Shown one piece after another: positions 35,064-43,820 of a stretch of DNA of 64,000 nt. Location of the stretch: the NCBI RefSeq assembly GCF_001613145.1, contig NZ_BDBU01000022.1:62001-126000 (forward strand), in the 5' to 3' direction. Numbering within the stretch: the stretch's first letter is position 1; each line of letters opens with the position of its first letter. Position numbers and translations under genes: made by a program. Under the pieces are notes generated by a model. That model made no database searches, was not told where the DNA came from, and saw nothing but the letters and a program-made list of their open reading frames with translations. The stretch comes from Nocardia jejuensis NBRC 103114 (GTDB lineage Bacteria; Actinomycetota; Actinomycetes; Mycobacteriales; Mycobacteriaceae).

Positions 35064-35846
35064 ATGAGCACCTACGCGAACATCCTTTTCGAGCACGAGG
35101 GCCCGATCGCCCGCATCACCCTGAACCGGCCCACCGCCGCCAACGGCATCGATCAGGCCCTGGCCGACGAACTGGCCCAGGCCGCCGCCTACTGCTCCGA
35201 CGACCCGGCCATCAAGGTGGTCGTGCTGACCGGAGCGGGCCGATTCTTCTCCGCCGGCGGCGATGTGCGGGCCATGGCCGACAGCCAGGACACCGGCGCC
35301 TTCATCGACAAGCTGGCCGGCACCCTGCACCACGCGGTCTCGGCGTTCGCGCGGATGGACGCGCTGCTCATCGTCGGGGTGAACGGGACGGCGGCGGGTG
35401 CGGGCTTCAGCCTCGCGGTGTCCGGTGATCTGGTCGTGGCATCGGAGTCCGCGTCGTTCACCATGGCGTACACCAAGGTCGGACTCAGCCCGGACGGCGG
35501 CGCGTCCTACTACCTGCCGCGCCTGATCGGCCTGCGCCGCACCCAGGAACTCATGCTCACCAACCGCACGCTGACCGCCTCCGAGGCGCTCGACTGGGGG
35601 CTGCTGCACCGGGTCGTTCCGGCGGACGAGCTCACCGCCACGGTGGAGGAGCTGGCGCAGGAATTCGCGAACGGCCCCAAGCAGTCCAACGCGAATGTGA
35701 AGAAACTGCTGCTGGTTTCGTCGCAGCACACGCTGGAGGAGCAGCTCGGCACCGAGGCCACCTTCATCACCCACGCCGCCGAATCCGCGGACGGCGCCGA
35801 GGGCATCGCCGCGTTCGTCGGCAAGCGCGCCCCGAAGTTCTCCTGA
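35064..35846 (+). CDS. Enoyl-CoA hydratase/isomerase (crotonase) family protein
   Basis: 260 residues with crotonase-fold motifs: the oxyanion-hole region FFSAGGDVRAM and GTAAGAGFSLAVSGDLVVA. The two catalytic glutamates of true hydratases are replaced (Ser and Tyr at the equivalent sites), while GLSPDGGASYYLPRL keeps the Asp found in PaaG-like isomerases. An isomerase or other crotonase reaction is therefore more likely than hydration. GGAAGG lies 10 nt before the ATG. Confidence 0.8.
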   Translation: MSTYANILFEHEGPIARITLNRPTAANGIDQALADELAQAAAYCSDDPAIKVVVLTGAGRFFSAGGDVRAMADSQDTGAFIDKLAGTLHHAVSAFARMDALLIVGVNGTAAGAGFSLAVSGDLVVASESASFTMAYTKVGLSPDGGASYYLPRLIGLRRTQELMLTNRTLTASEALDWGLLHRVVPADELTATVEELAQEFANGPKQSNANVKKLLLVSSQHTLEEQLGTEATFITHAAESADGAEGIAAFVGKRAPKFS

Positions 35847-35851
35847 ACCAT

Positions 35852-35893
35852 CCGGCCCCGAAAAGCCGCTGACACAGCGCCTTTCGGGGCCGG
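35852..35893. terminator. Bidirectional terminator between convergent genes
   Basis: Perfect 12-bp stem (CCGGCCCCGAAA with TTTCGGGGCCGG), with a shorter inner stem GCGCTG/AGCGC-like around the loop. A-run and T-run lie on the inner side of each arm. It separates the crotonase gene from the convergent hydrolase gene. Confidence 0.75.
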
Positions 35894-35954
35894 AGGTCTG
35901 TCGGGGCCGTTCGCGTCGTCGCGGCCGGTCGCGGGAGCGTGGCCGAAATACCGC

Positions 35955-36773
35955 TCAGCTCTTCAGGAATTCGAGAATGTCGGCGTTCACCTGCGCGGCG
36001 TGGCTGATGTACAGCCCGTGACCGGCATCGGCGTACTCCTTGTAGACCGCGTGCGGCGCGATCTCGATGGTGCGGCGGCTGGTCACGTCGATCGGGATCG
36101 ACTGATCGGGAATTCCGTGCAGCAGCAGCATCGGCACCGTGACGGCGGCGACGTCGGCCCGATGATCGCTGGTGAGAAGCTCGGCCTGAATGGCCAGCGA
36201 AGCGTACGGCGAGGCCGAGAGGCAGCGGCGCATCTCCTCCTCGATCACCGCCTGGGAGACGTTCGTGCCCAGGTGGGTGGCGAAATAGCCCTGCGCCCGG
36301 TCGGCGAACCACTTCGGGCGGTCCGCACGCAACTGCGCGACCGAGGCCTCGAACAGTTCGGCCGGAATACCCACCGGGTTGTCCTCGGTCCGCAGCATGA
36401 ACGGAATCGCGGGGGCCAGCAACGCGATTCGCGCGACCCGCTCCGAGGTGTGACGCGAGAGGTAGCGCACCACCTCACCGCCGCCCGCCGAATGCGCGAT
36501 CAAGGTGACCTCACGCAGGTCGAGATGCTCGAGCAGCGCCGCGAGGTCATCGGCGCGGGTGTCCACGTCGTAGCCGGTGGACGGACGGTCCGAACGGCCG
36601 TGGCCGCGACGGTCGAGCAGGACACAGCGGTAGCCCTGATCGAGGAAGAACGAGAGCTGGTACTCCCACATATCGGCGTGCAGCGACCAGCCCGCGACGA
36701 AAACCAGCGGTGCGCCGGTGCCGTAATCCTCGTAGGCGAGGCGGGTTCCGTCTGTGGTGTCGAAGTAGGACAT
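35955..36773 (-). CDS. Alpha/beta hydrolase, haloperoxidase-like
   Basis: 272 residues. FVAGWSLHADMW (oxyanion region), LLDRRGHGRSDRP, nucleophile elbow AHSAGGGEV (Ser about residue 96), acid in GIPDQSIPI and His in DAGHGLYISH. This set is typical of the cofactor-free haloperoxidase/esterase group. The natural substrate is unknown. AAGGAG lies 11 nt before the ATG. Divergent from the reductase gene at 36945. Confidence 0.85.
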   Translation of the reverse strand: MSYFDTTDGTRLAYEDYGTGAPLVFVAGWSLHADMWEYQLSFFLDQGYRCVLLDRRGHGRSDRPSTGYDVDTRADDLAALLEHLDLREVTLIAHSAGGGEVVRYLSRHTSERVARIALLAPAIPFMLRTEDNPVGIPAELFEASVAQLRADRPKWFADRAQGYFATHLGTNVSQAVIEEEMRRCLSASPYASLAIQAELLTSDHRADVAAVTVPMLLLHGIPDQSIPIDVTSRRTIEIAPHAVYKEYADAGHGLYISHAAQVNADILEFLKS

Positions 36774-36849
36774 AGCTGCTGCGCTCCTTGGCTTTTCGCG
36801 TGCTCTCGACTGCTGAGAACAACGATCGCAGCGCGGGTGAGCCAAAGCG

Positions 36850-36866
36850 ATTACGCGCGAGGTAAT
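36850..36866. promoter_or_regulatory. Inverted repeat ATTAC-N7-GTAAT
   Basis: A 17-bp inverted repeat in the 171-bp region between the divergent hydrolase and reductase genes. A protein bound here could control both. No regulator is adjacent. Confidence 0.35.
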
Positions 36867-36944
36867 GCCGGGCGATCCGCGGTGCCCGCCCCGGTTTCGG
36901 ACGACACCCGCCCTGACCAGCATCGGGGTCCTATGCTCGAACCC

Positions 36945-37937
36945 ATGGAGTTCCAGGCGATGGTGGCACGTGAAACTGACGGCGGGATCGAGCTCGTTCG
37001 CGAGGAGGTCGGCGAGGACTTCCTGATGCCGGGCGAGGTGACGATCAAGGTGCATTTCTCCAGCGCCAACTACAAGGACGGGCTGGCCATCACGCCGCGC
37101 GGCGGGGTGGTGCGCAACTATCCGCTGGTGCCGGGCATCGATATCACCGGTGAGGTGGTGTCCTCCGAGGATCCGGAATTCGCGCCCGGCGATCTGGTCA
37201 TCGCACACGGCTACGACATCGGCACCGCGCACCACGGCGGATTCGCCGAATACGCGCGGGTGCCGGCCGGGTGGGTCGTGAAGCTCGACGGGCTCACCCC
37301 GCGTGAGGCCGCCGCCCTCGGCACCGCCGGTTTCACCGCCGCGCTGAGCGTGCAGGCCCTGCTGGATCGCGGCCTCACCCCGTCGGACGGGCCGGTGCTG
37401 GTCACCGGGGCGACCGGCGGCGTCGGCACGGTCGCGGTCGATATTCTCAGCGGCCTCGGCTACGAGGTCGTCGCCTCCACCGGCAAGATCGGCGCGGGCG
37501 AACTGCTCGCCGCGCTCGGCGCGCACTCGGTGATCGGACGGCTGCCCGCCGAGGGGGAGAAGGTCCGGCCGCTGAACAAGGCACAGTGGGCCGCGGGCGT
37601 GGACAGCGTCGGCGGACAGTCGCTCGCGCACATCCTCAGCACCGTGAAATACGGTGGGGCCGTGGCGGTCAGCGGGCTGACCGGCGGACCCGAGGTTCCG
37701 ACCACGGTCCTGCCGTTCATCCTGCGCGGCGTCTCGCTGCTCGGCATCGATTCGGTGCAGCTGCCCATCGGCGCGCGCCGGGAACTGTGGGCCCGGCTCG
37801 CGAAAGATCTGAAGCCTCAGCATCTTTCCCTGTTGGAGAACTACGTGCCGATCACCGAGGCCGAGTCCGTGCTGCACTCGATCCTGGACGGAACCCATTC
37901 CGGCCGAACGGTTATCGGTGTGGCCGGAGAGTTCTGA
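36945..37937 (+). CDS. Acrylyl-CoA reductase-like MDR protein (AcuI/YhdH family)
   Basis: 330 residues of the medium-chain dehydrogenase/reductase family without zinc ligands. SSANYKDGLAITPRGGVVR and YPLVPGIDITGEVV are characteristic of YhdH/AcuI; VLVTGATGGVGTVAVDIL is the NADPH-binding turn. AcuI reduces acryloyl-CoA to propionyl-CoA. TATGCT at 36932-36937 fits a -10 box whose transcript would start at or next to the ATG, suggesting a leaderless mRNA. An in-frame ATG at 36933 is an alternative start. Confidence 0.85.
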   Translation: MEFQAMVARETDGGIELVREEVGEDFLMPGEVTIKVHFSSANYKDGLAITPRGGVVRNYPLVPGIDITGEVVSSEDPEFAPGDLVIAHGYDIGTAHHGGFAEYARVPAGWVVKLDGLTPREAAALGTAGFTAALSVQALLDRGLTPSDGPVLVTGATGGVGTVAVDILSGLGYEVVASTGKIGAGELLAALGAHSVIGRLPAEGEKVRPLNKAQWAAGVDSVGGQSLAHILSTVKYGGAVAVSGLTGGPEVPTTVLPFILRGVSLLGIDSVQLPIGARRELWARLAKDLKPQHLSLLENYVPITEAESVLHSILDGTHSGRTVIGVAGEF

Positions 37938-38679
37938 GCGGACTGCCGACGAACTCGACCGTCGCGCGCACGAGATTGTGGTCGGACACCCCGGCCACAT
38001 CCTCGACCTGCACCCCGGACACGGTGACGCCGCGCGCGACGACATGGTCGATCAGCTGGGATTTCGCGCCCGAGGAGCGGGGGCGCGTCGGGAGCGAATC
38101 GGGCGCCGGCTCCGCGACGGTGAAATCGCCGCTCAGGGCCGCCGGCACCGAGTCGTCACCACCCAGGGCGGCGGCCAGGGCGGCGCGGTCGACGTTGAAG
38201 TCGCCGAGCACGATCGCCGGGGCCGCGGCCAGCTCCGCCAGTCGCTGGAACTGGGCGTCGCGACGGCGGTCACCGCTGACATGGGTCGCGACCACCGTGA
38301 GACCCTCGAATTCGATTGCCAGTGCACCGTTTCCGGGATCGTTGTCGAAGGTTTCGGCGCTGATCTCCCGGCTGGGACCGTCGGTGATGACCACCAGGGA
38401 TTCGGACCGGTCGGCCAGCACCGTGTCGATGCGCCGGGACTTCGGAACACGCGGGTAGATCAGGACGTGGAACACCCGGCCGGGCAGCGCGCGCCGCAGA
38501 CTCGCGAGCTGATCGCCGCTGACTTCCTGAAGCGCGATCACCTGCTCGTTGCGCTTCGCCACCGCCGTGGTGACCGCCGCGATGCGTTCGGCTTCGACCG
38601 GCCAGTGCTCGGTGACCGGGCCGGGCCAGTTGTCGGCGTGGACGCGGTGCAGGACGTTCCAGGTAGCCACTGTGATCAC
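37912..38679 (-). CDS. Endonuclease/exonuclease/phosphatase-fold protein
   Basis: 255 residues. VATWNVLHR at the start, IALQEVSG (metal-binding Glu), VVATHVSGDRR, VLGDFNVDR and the C-terminal SDHNLV are the successive motifs of the EEP metal-dependent phosphodiesterase fold. It may act on nucleic acid, phospholipid or another phosphodiester. A GTG start right before ITVATWN is chosen; the longer frame would add 21 residues unlike the fold. It overlaps the reductase gene by 26 bp at the 3' ends. Confidence 0.82.
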   Translation of the reverse strand: MITVATWNVLHRVHADNWPGPVTEHWPVEAERIAAVTTAVAKRNEQVIALQEVSGDQLASLRRALPGRVFHVLIYPRVPKSRRIDTVLADRSESLVVITDGPSREISAETFDNDPGNGALAIEFEGLTVVATHVSGDRRRDAQFQRLAELAAAPAIVLGDFNVDRAALAAALGGDDSVPAALSGDFTVAEPAPDSLPTRPRSSGAKSQLIDHVVARGVTVSGVQVEDVAGVSDHNLVRATVEFVGSPLRTLRPHR

Positions 38680-38702
38680 GGCTATCCAGGTTACGAGATG
38701 CG

Positions 38703-38750
38703 AACGGACCGTGCGGGTTTCGGTTTCATGTGAAACACGCACGGTCCGTT
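38703..38750 (-). terminator. Terminator hairpin downstream of lon
   Basis: Perfect 13-bp stem (AACGGACCGTGCG with CGCACGGTCCGTT), 22-nt loop containing a smaller palindrome GTTTCATGTGAAAC. It lies 31 bp after the lon stop on the minus strand and just before the EEP-fold gene. Confidence 0.7.
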
Positions 38751-38781
38751 GTCATTCGGTTGGGCTATCGCCGCTGGTGGG

Positions 38782-41244
38782 TCAGGCGGTAGCGCTCAGG
38801 GGCCGGCCGTCGTAGGCCGGTTCGGCGACCGGCTCGATGGCGTAGGCCAGGATTTCGGCCACGTCGGCGACGGGACGAACATCCAGGGCGGCCAGCACCT
38901 CGGCGGGCACCTCGTCCAGATCCGGTTCGTTCCGGGCCGGGATGAAGACCGTCTTCAGTCCGGCGCGCTGGGCGGCCAGCAACTTCTGCTTCACGCCGCC
39001 GATCGGCAGGACTCGGCCGTTCAGGGTGACCTCGCCGGTCATTCCGACATCCGCCCGGACCTGGCGGCCCAGCGCCAGGGACACCAGCGCGGTGACCATG
39101 GTGACGCCCGCCGAAGGACCGTCCTTCGGGACCGCGCCCGCCGGGAAGTGGATGTGGATATTGCGATCGAGCACCTTCGGCTCGATGCCGATCTCCTCCA
39201 GGTGCGAACGCACGTAGGTCAGCGCGATCTGCGCGGACTCCTTCATGACGTCACCCAGCTGACCGGTCAGGGTCAGTGAGCGATCGCCCTCGGCGGCATT
39301 GGCCTCGATGTAGAGGACGTCGCCGCCCGCACCGGTGACGGCCAGACCGGTCGCCACACCCGGAACCGCGGTGCGTTCCACTCCGTCGGGAGTGAAGCGC
39401 GGACGGCCCAGGTAGTCCTTCAGGTCACCCAGTCCGATCACCAGCGTGCCGTCGACCTGCGCCTCGTATCCCAAACCCTTGTCGTATCCCAGGGATTCGA
39501 CCGGGTCGGGCACGAATTCGCCCGAGCTGACGATGCTCTCGGCGCCGAGGACGGTCTCGGCGGCGGCAACGACCGCGGACTCCGACAGCTTGGTCGCGGC
39601 CTTGCGCAGCGCCTTCGCGATCAGGCGCTCCATCTGCCGCACACCGGCTTCCCTGGTGTAGTTCGCGGCGATCTCGCGCAGCGCCTCGTCCGTGATCTGA
39701 ACCTCGCCGGCGGTCAGGGCGTTTCGCTCCAACTGCCGGGGGATCAGGAAGTCGCGGGCGATGGCGACCTTGTCGTCCTCGGTGTAGCCGTCGACCGTGA
39801 TCAACTCCATGCGGTCCAGCAGCGGGCCGGGGATGGTGTCCATGACATTCGCGGTCGCGATGAACAGCACGTCCGACAGGTCCAGATCCAGATCCAGGTA
39901 GTGATCGCGGAAGGTGTGGTTCTGCGCGGGATCCAGGACCTCCAGCAGCGCCGCGGCCGGATCGCCGCGGAAATCGGAACCGACCTTGTCGATCTCGTCC
40001 AGCAGGACGACCGGATTCATCGAACCGGCCTCCTTCATGGCGCGGACGATACGACCCGGCAGCGCGCCGACGTAGGTGCGCCGGTGACCGCGGATCTCCG
40101 CCTCGTCGCGCACGCCGCCCAGGGCGACGCGAACGAACTTGCGGCCCAGCGCCCGTGCGACGGATTCGCCCAGCGAGGTCTTACCCACCCCGGGAGGACC
40201 GACCAGCACGAGCACCGCGCCCGAGCCACGACCGCCGACGACCTCCAGACCGCGCGCGGCCCGGCGGGCACGCACGGCGAGGTACTCGACCATGCGGTCC
40301 TTCACCTCGTCCAGGCCGTGGTGATCGGCGTCCAGCACCGCGCGGGCAGCCGAAACATCGGTGCTGTCCTCGGTTTTCACGCTGAACGGCAGTTCCAGGA
40401 CGGTATCGAGCCAGGTGCGGATCCACCCCGATTCGGGGCTCTGATCGCTGGCGCGCTCCAGGCGATCGACCTCGCGCAGCGCGGCCTCACGGATGTTGTC
40501 CGGCAGGTCGGCGGTCTCCACACGGGTGCGGTAATCGTCCGCGCCGTCGGGCTCGCCCTCGCCCAGCTCCTTGCGAATCGCGTTGAGCTGCTGGCGAAGC
40601 AGGAACTCGCGCTGAGACTTCTCGACGCCCTCGCGCACCTCCTCGGAGATCTTCTCGTTGACCTCGGTCTCGGCGATGTGCTGCTTGGTCCAGCCGATCA
40701 GGGTGGTCAAACGGGTTGCGGTGTCGATGGTTTCGAGCAGTTCGCGCTTCTGCTCGTGGGTCAGCCAGGTCGCCCAGCCGGCGGCATCGGCCATGGCGGA
40801 CGGGTCGTCCAGCTGATTCACGGCGTCGATCACCTGCCACGCCTCGCGGCGCTGCAGCACGGCGACGACCAGCTTCTTGTATTCGGCGGCGAGCTCGCGG
40901 GTGCGGCCGTCGGCCACCGGCGGATCGACCGGTTCGGCCTCGACCCACAGGGCCGCGCCCGGTCCGGTCACGCCGTGCCCGATCTTGGCGCGGCGCTCGC
41001 CCTTCAGCACGGCGGCGGGCGCGCCGCCGCGCATGCGGCCGACCTGTTCGATGGTGGCGACCACGCCGTAGGTGGCGTAGCCCTCGTCGAGCCGGGGCGC
41101 GACCAGCACCTGGTCGACCTTGCCTGCCCGCGCGGCATCGATGGCGGCCTGCGAGGACTCGTCCAGCTCGATCGGGACGACCATGCCCGGGAGCACGATC
41201 GGATCGGTCAGGAACAGCACCGGCAGGTTCTGAGGTGTGGTCAC
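38782..41244 (-). CDS. lon: ATP-dependent protease Lon
   Basis: 820 residues. N-terminal substrate domain (LPVLFLTDPIVLPGMVVPIE), coiled linker, AAA+ module with Walker A GPPGVGKTSL and Walker B VVLLDEIDKV, and C-terminal protease domain with catalytic Ser in KDGPSAGVTM and Lys in GGVKQKLLAA. It degrades misfolded and some regulatory proteins in the cytoplasm. GTG at 41244 with GAAGGGG upstream is preferred over an upstream ATG frame, because the HspR operator would otherwise lie inside the coding sequence. Confidence 0.95.
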   Translation of the reverse strand: MTTPQNLPVLFLTDPIVLPGMVVPIELDESSQAAIDAARAGKVDQVLVAPRLDEGYATYGVVATIEQVGRMRGGAPAAVLKGERRAKIGHGVTGPGAALWVEAEPVDPPVADGRTRELAAEYKKLVVAVLQRREAWQVIDAVNQLDDPSAMADAAGWATWLTHEQKRELLETIDTATRLTTLIGWTKQHIAETEVNEKISEEVREGVEKSQREFLLRQQLNAIRKELGEGEPDGADDYRTRVETADLPDNIREAALREVDRLERASDQSPESGWIRTWLDTVLELPFSVKTEDSTDVSAARAVLDADHHGLDEVKDRMVEYLAVRARRAARGLEVVGGRGSGAVLVLVGPPGVGKTSLGESVARALGRKFVRVALGGVRDEAEIRGHRRTYVGALPGRIVRAMKEAGSMNPVVLLDEIDKVGSDFRGDPAAALLEVLDPAQNHTFRDHYLDLDLDLSDVLFIATANVMDTIPGPLLDRMELITVDGYTEDDKVAIARDFLIPRQLERNALTAGEVQITDEALREIAANYTREAGVRQMERLIAKALRKAATKLSESAVVAAAETVLGAESIVSSGEFVPDPVESLGYDKGLGYEAQVDGTLVIGLGDLKDYLGRPRFTPDGVERTAVPGVATGLAVTGAGGDVLYIEANAAEGDRSLTLTGQLGDVMKESAQIALTYVRSHLEEIGIEPKVLDRNIHIHFPAGAVPKDGPSAGVTMVTALVSLALGRQVRADVGMTGEVTLNGRVLPIGGVKQKLLAAQRAGLKTVFIPARNEPDLDEVPAEVLAALDVRPVADVAEILAYAIEPVAEPAYDGRPLSATA

Positions 41245-41264
41245 GTCTTCGACCCCTTCCAAGG

Positions 41265-41294
41265 TTGAGCGACTCATACTCAACTCAGGTTGAG
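41265..41294 (-). promoter_or_regulatory. HAIR element (HspR operator) at lon
   Basis: TTGAGC-N7-ACTCAA at 41265-41283 fits the HAIR consensus CTTGAGT-N7-ACTCAAG with one core mismatch. A second inverted repeat CTCAAC-TCAG-GTTGAG overlaps it at 41279-41294. HspR is the actinobacterial heat-shock repressor and controls lon in Streptomyces, so heat induction is expected. Confidence 0.7.
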
Positions 41295-41374
41295 CGATAC
41301 CCAGTCAACCCCGCCCCCCTCCAGGATGTTCCGCACCCGGTTTCGCCCCCAGCGAACGCGGAACGATCCGCAGG

Positions 41375-42967
41375 TCACGACTCGATTCCGAGCATCGCCA
41401 CCAGGAAAGCCGCAGCCCACAACCCGGCCGCGACGACGGCCAGGGCGTGTAGCGCGGGTACGAAATCCGGGGACGACGGCGTGCCCGCGACCGCGCCGAA
41501 GATCGCCACTCCACAGGCGGTGCCGATCTGCCGGGCGGTATTGGATACGCCGGTCGCCAGGCCGGACCGGTCGGCGGGGGTCGCGCGGACGACCGCGGCC
41601 ACCACCGAGGCGGTGACCAGGCCGGCACCGCAGCCGAGCAGGGTGAACCCGGACAGCAGCCAGGCGAGTGCGCCCGCGGGACGCACCTGCGTCAGCAGCA
41701 GCGAACCCGCGGTGGCGAGCACGCAGCCGAGGGCGACGGCCGGGCGCGGACCGAAGCGGGCGGTGAGGCGGCCGGACACGGGAGCCAGGGCGATCAGCGG
41801 AATTGCCATGGGCAGGACGGTGACTCCGGCGCGCAACGGCGAAAACCCCAGCACGTCCTGGAGATAGAGCATCGAGACGAAGAGCAGACCGTTGAACACC
41901 AGATTCATGCTCAGGGCGATGACGTTCGGCGCGAGGAAGCGCGGGCGGCGGAGCAGATCCAGGGGCAGGATCGGGAATTTCGCATGCTTCGCCGACACCA
42001 GCGCGAGCGCCAGCGCTCCCGCCGTGACGCTCGCGGACGCGGCCAGGAACGGCGCGCTCGCGTGATGGCCTACGGAGATGACCGTGAAGACCAGACCGCC
42101 GAGCCCGATCACGAAGGCCAGCAGGCTCGGCAGGTCCACGGACCCGCCGGTTCCACGCCGGCGCCGTTCCCGGCCGCCGGTGTCGAGGGCCGCCGCTGAC
42201 AGGGTGGCCTCTCGTGTCGAGCGAGCGGGCACCACCAGCAGTGTGGCCAGGACCGCGACCATGATCAGCGGCACATTGATCCAGAAGACCGGCCGCCAGC
42301 CGAAGCCGCCGACGAGCACACCGCCGAGCAGCGGGCCCAGCGGCAGGGCCAGCGAGGAGACCGCCGCCCACATACCCAGGGCACGAGCCTGTTTCCGGCG
42401 ATCGGGGAAAGCGTCGACGATCATCGCCATGGTGCTGGGCAGCAGCAGCGCGCCACCGACGCCCTGCACGACCCGGGCGGCGACCAGGACTCCCGCCGTC
42501 GGCGCCACCGCGCACACCAGCGAGGCCGCGCCGAATACCGCGAACCCCGCGAGCAGCACTCGCCGATGGCCGGCGCGATCGCCGATCGTGCCGCCCGCCA
42601 GCAGCAATCCGGCGATCGCGACCACATATCCGTCGACCACCCACTGCAACATCGACGTATTCGCGCGCAGGCCGTGCCCGATGCTCGGCAGCGCGACATT
42701 CACGATGGTCACGTCCAGCAGCACCAGGAACATCCCGGCACACATCACGGCCAGCACCCGCGACGGCGCGGCAGGCAGGTCCCGGTCCCGCCCGCGCACC
42801 ACCGGCACATCCCGGTCGGCGCCCGCGCCGGCGTGATCGGCGGCGACCGGGTCTTCGAGCGCTGTGGCGAGTCGGCGGTCCTCGGGGTGGGCCGTCGGAC
42901 CGCCCGATGCGGTCACGAAGGCGGCGGGGCCGTGGTGGTATCGCGGGTCAGGGCTCGGAGTGGTCAT
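41375..42967 (-). CDS. MFS drug exporter, DHA2 (EmrB/QacA) family
   Basis: 530 residues with about 14 predicted helices. LDVTIVNVALPSIG in helix 1 and GGTIGDRAGHRR (motif A) are signatures of DHA2 multidrug exporters, followed by motif C-like GPLLGGVLVG. The first 70 residues are polar and cytoplasmic. The start at 42967 places the gene 64 bp from the divergent ArsR-type regulator, which likely represses it. Confidence 0.88.
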   Translation of the reverse strand: MTTPSPDPRYHHGPAAFVTASGGPTAHPEDRRLATALEDPVAADHAGAGADRDVPVVRGRDRDLPAAPSRVLAVMCAGMFLVLLDVTIVNVALPSIGHGLRANTSMLQWVVDGYVVAIAGLLLAGGTIGDRAGHRRVLLAGFAVFGAASLVCAVAPTAGVLVAARVVQGVGGALLLPSTMAMIVDAFPDRRKQARALGMWAAVSSLALPLGPLLGGVLVGGFGWRPVFWINVPLIMVAVLATLLVVPARSTREATLSAAALDTGGRERRRRGTGGSVDLPSLLAFVIGLGGLVFTVISVGHHASAPFLAASASVTAGALALALVSAKHAKFPILPLDLLRRPRFLAPNVIALSMNLVFNGLLFVSMLYLQDVLGFSPLRAGVTVLPMAIPLIALAPVSGRLTARFGPRPAVALGCVLATAGSLLLTQVRPAGALAWLLSGFTLLGCGAGLVTASVVAAVVRATPADRSGLATGVSNTARQIGTACGVAIFGAVAGTPSSPDFVPALHALAVVAAGLWAAAFLVAMLGIES

Positions 42968-42973
42968 CGCTCG

Positions 42974-43021
42974 AGTGTTGCGCCGGGATTGTTCGGTGCG
43001 GGCCGAAGTGTTGTGGCGGGA
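42974..43021. promoter_or_regulatory. Direct-repeat operator between MFS and regulator genes
   Basis: Two 15-bp direct repeats, AGTGTTGCGCCGGGA (42974-42988) and AGTGTTGTGGCGGGA (43007-43021), match at 13 of 15 bases and start 33 bp apart, about three helical turns. They fill the 64-bp divergent promoter region, making them likely sites for the regulator. Confidence 0.5.
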
Positions 43022-43031
43022 CACTGGAGCC

Positions 43032-43820
43032 ATGGCGGAGAGAGCTGATGGGTTCGCGGATATCGCGGCGGTGGGGGCACTGCTGGCGGATCCGACGCGG
43101 GCGCGGATGTTGACGGCGCTGGTGGACGGGCGGGCGTTGCCCGCGTCGGTGCTGGCCGGCGAGTCGGGGGTGGCGGCATCGACCGCGAGTGAGCATCTGG
43201 GGCGGCTGGTGGAGGGTGGCTTACTGGTGGTGGAACGGTCCGGGCGGCATCGGTACTACCGGCTGGCGGGATCGGAGGTGGCGGCGGCCATCGAGGCGCT
43301 GGCGGTACTGGCTCCCGTCCGACCGGTGAACTCGCTTCGCGAGTCCGGGCGGGCGGCGGCCATGCGGCGGGCGCGCAGTTGCTACGACCATCTCGCGGGC
43401 CGGCTCGGGGTGGCGGTCACCGAGAAGCTGCTCGAGCACCGCGCGCTGGTTCGCATCGACGATGTCGCGGGAACCGAACGCGCGCAGGGGGATCCGCTGG
43501 CCGCGCCGCTGCGGGAGCATCCGTATCGACTCGGGCCCGACGCCGAGGCGGTGTTCACCGCATTGCGGGTGGACCTGGACGCGCTGCGGGAACGCCGCAG
43601 GCCACTGCTGCGCTTCTGCGTCGACTGGAGCGAGCAGCGACATCATCTCAGCGGCGGCCTCGGCGCGGCGGTGCTGTCGGAGATGGAGTCCGCCGGGTGG
43701 GTGACTCGGCACGCGTCGCGCCGAAGCATCACGCTCACCCCACCCGGCGCGCTCGCCCTGCAGGACATCCTCGGACTGGATCTCACCGCCATGGAGCGAT
43801 CGGAGCCTTTGCCGCACTGA
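43032..43820 (+). CDS. ArsR-type transcriptional regulator with C-terminal domain
   Basis: 262 residues. The winged helix occupies the first 80 (LADPTRARMLTALVDGRALP, VAASTASEHLGRLVEGGLL, RHRYYRLAG). A 170-residue C-terminal part includes RARSCYDHLAGRLGVAV, shared by a group of longer ArsR-like regulators. No ArsR metal-site CxC is present, so the signal may be an organic ligand. GGAG precedes the ATG. Divergent from an exporter it probably controls. Confidence 0.82.
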   Translation: MAERADGFADIAAVGALLADPTRARMLTALVDGRALPASVLAGESGVAASTASEHLGRLVEGGLLVVERSGRHRYYRLAGSEVAAAIEALAVLAPVRPVNSLRESGRAAAMRRARSCYDHLAGRLGVAVTEKLLEHRALVRIDDVAGTERAQGDPLAAPLREHPYRLGPDAEAVFTALRVDLDALRERRRPLLRFCVDWSEQRHHLSGGLGAAVLSEMESAGWVTRHASRRSITLTPPGALALQDILGLDLTAMERSEPLPH

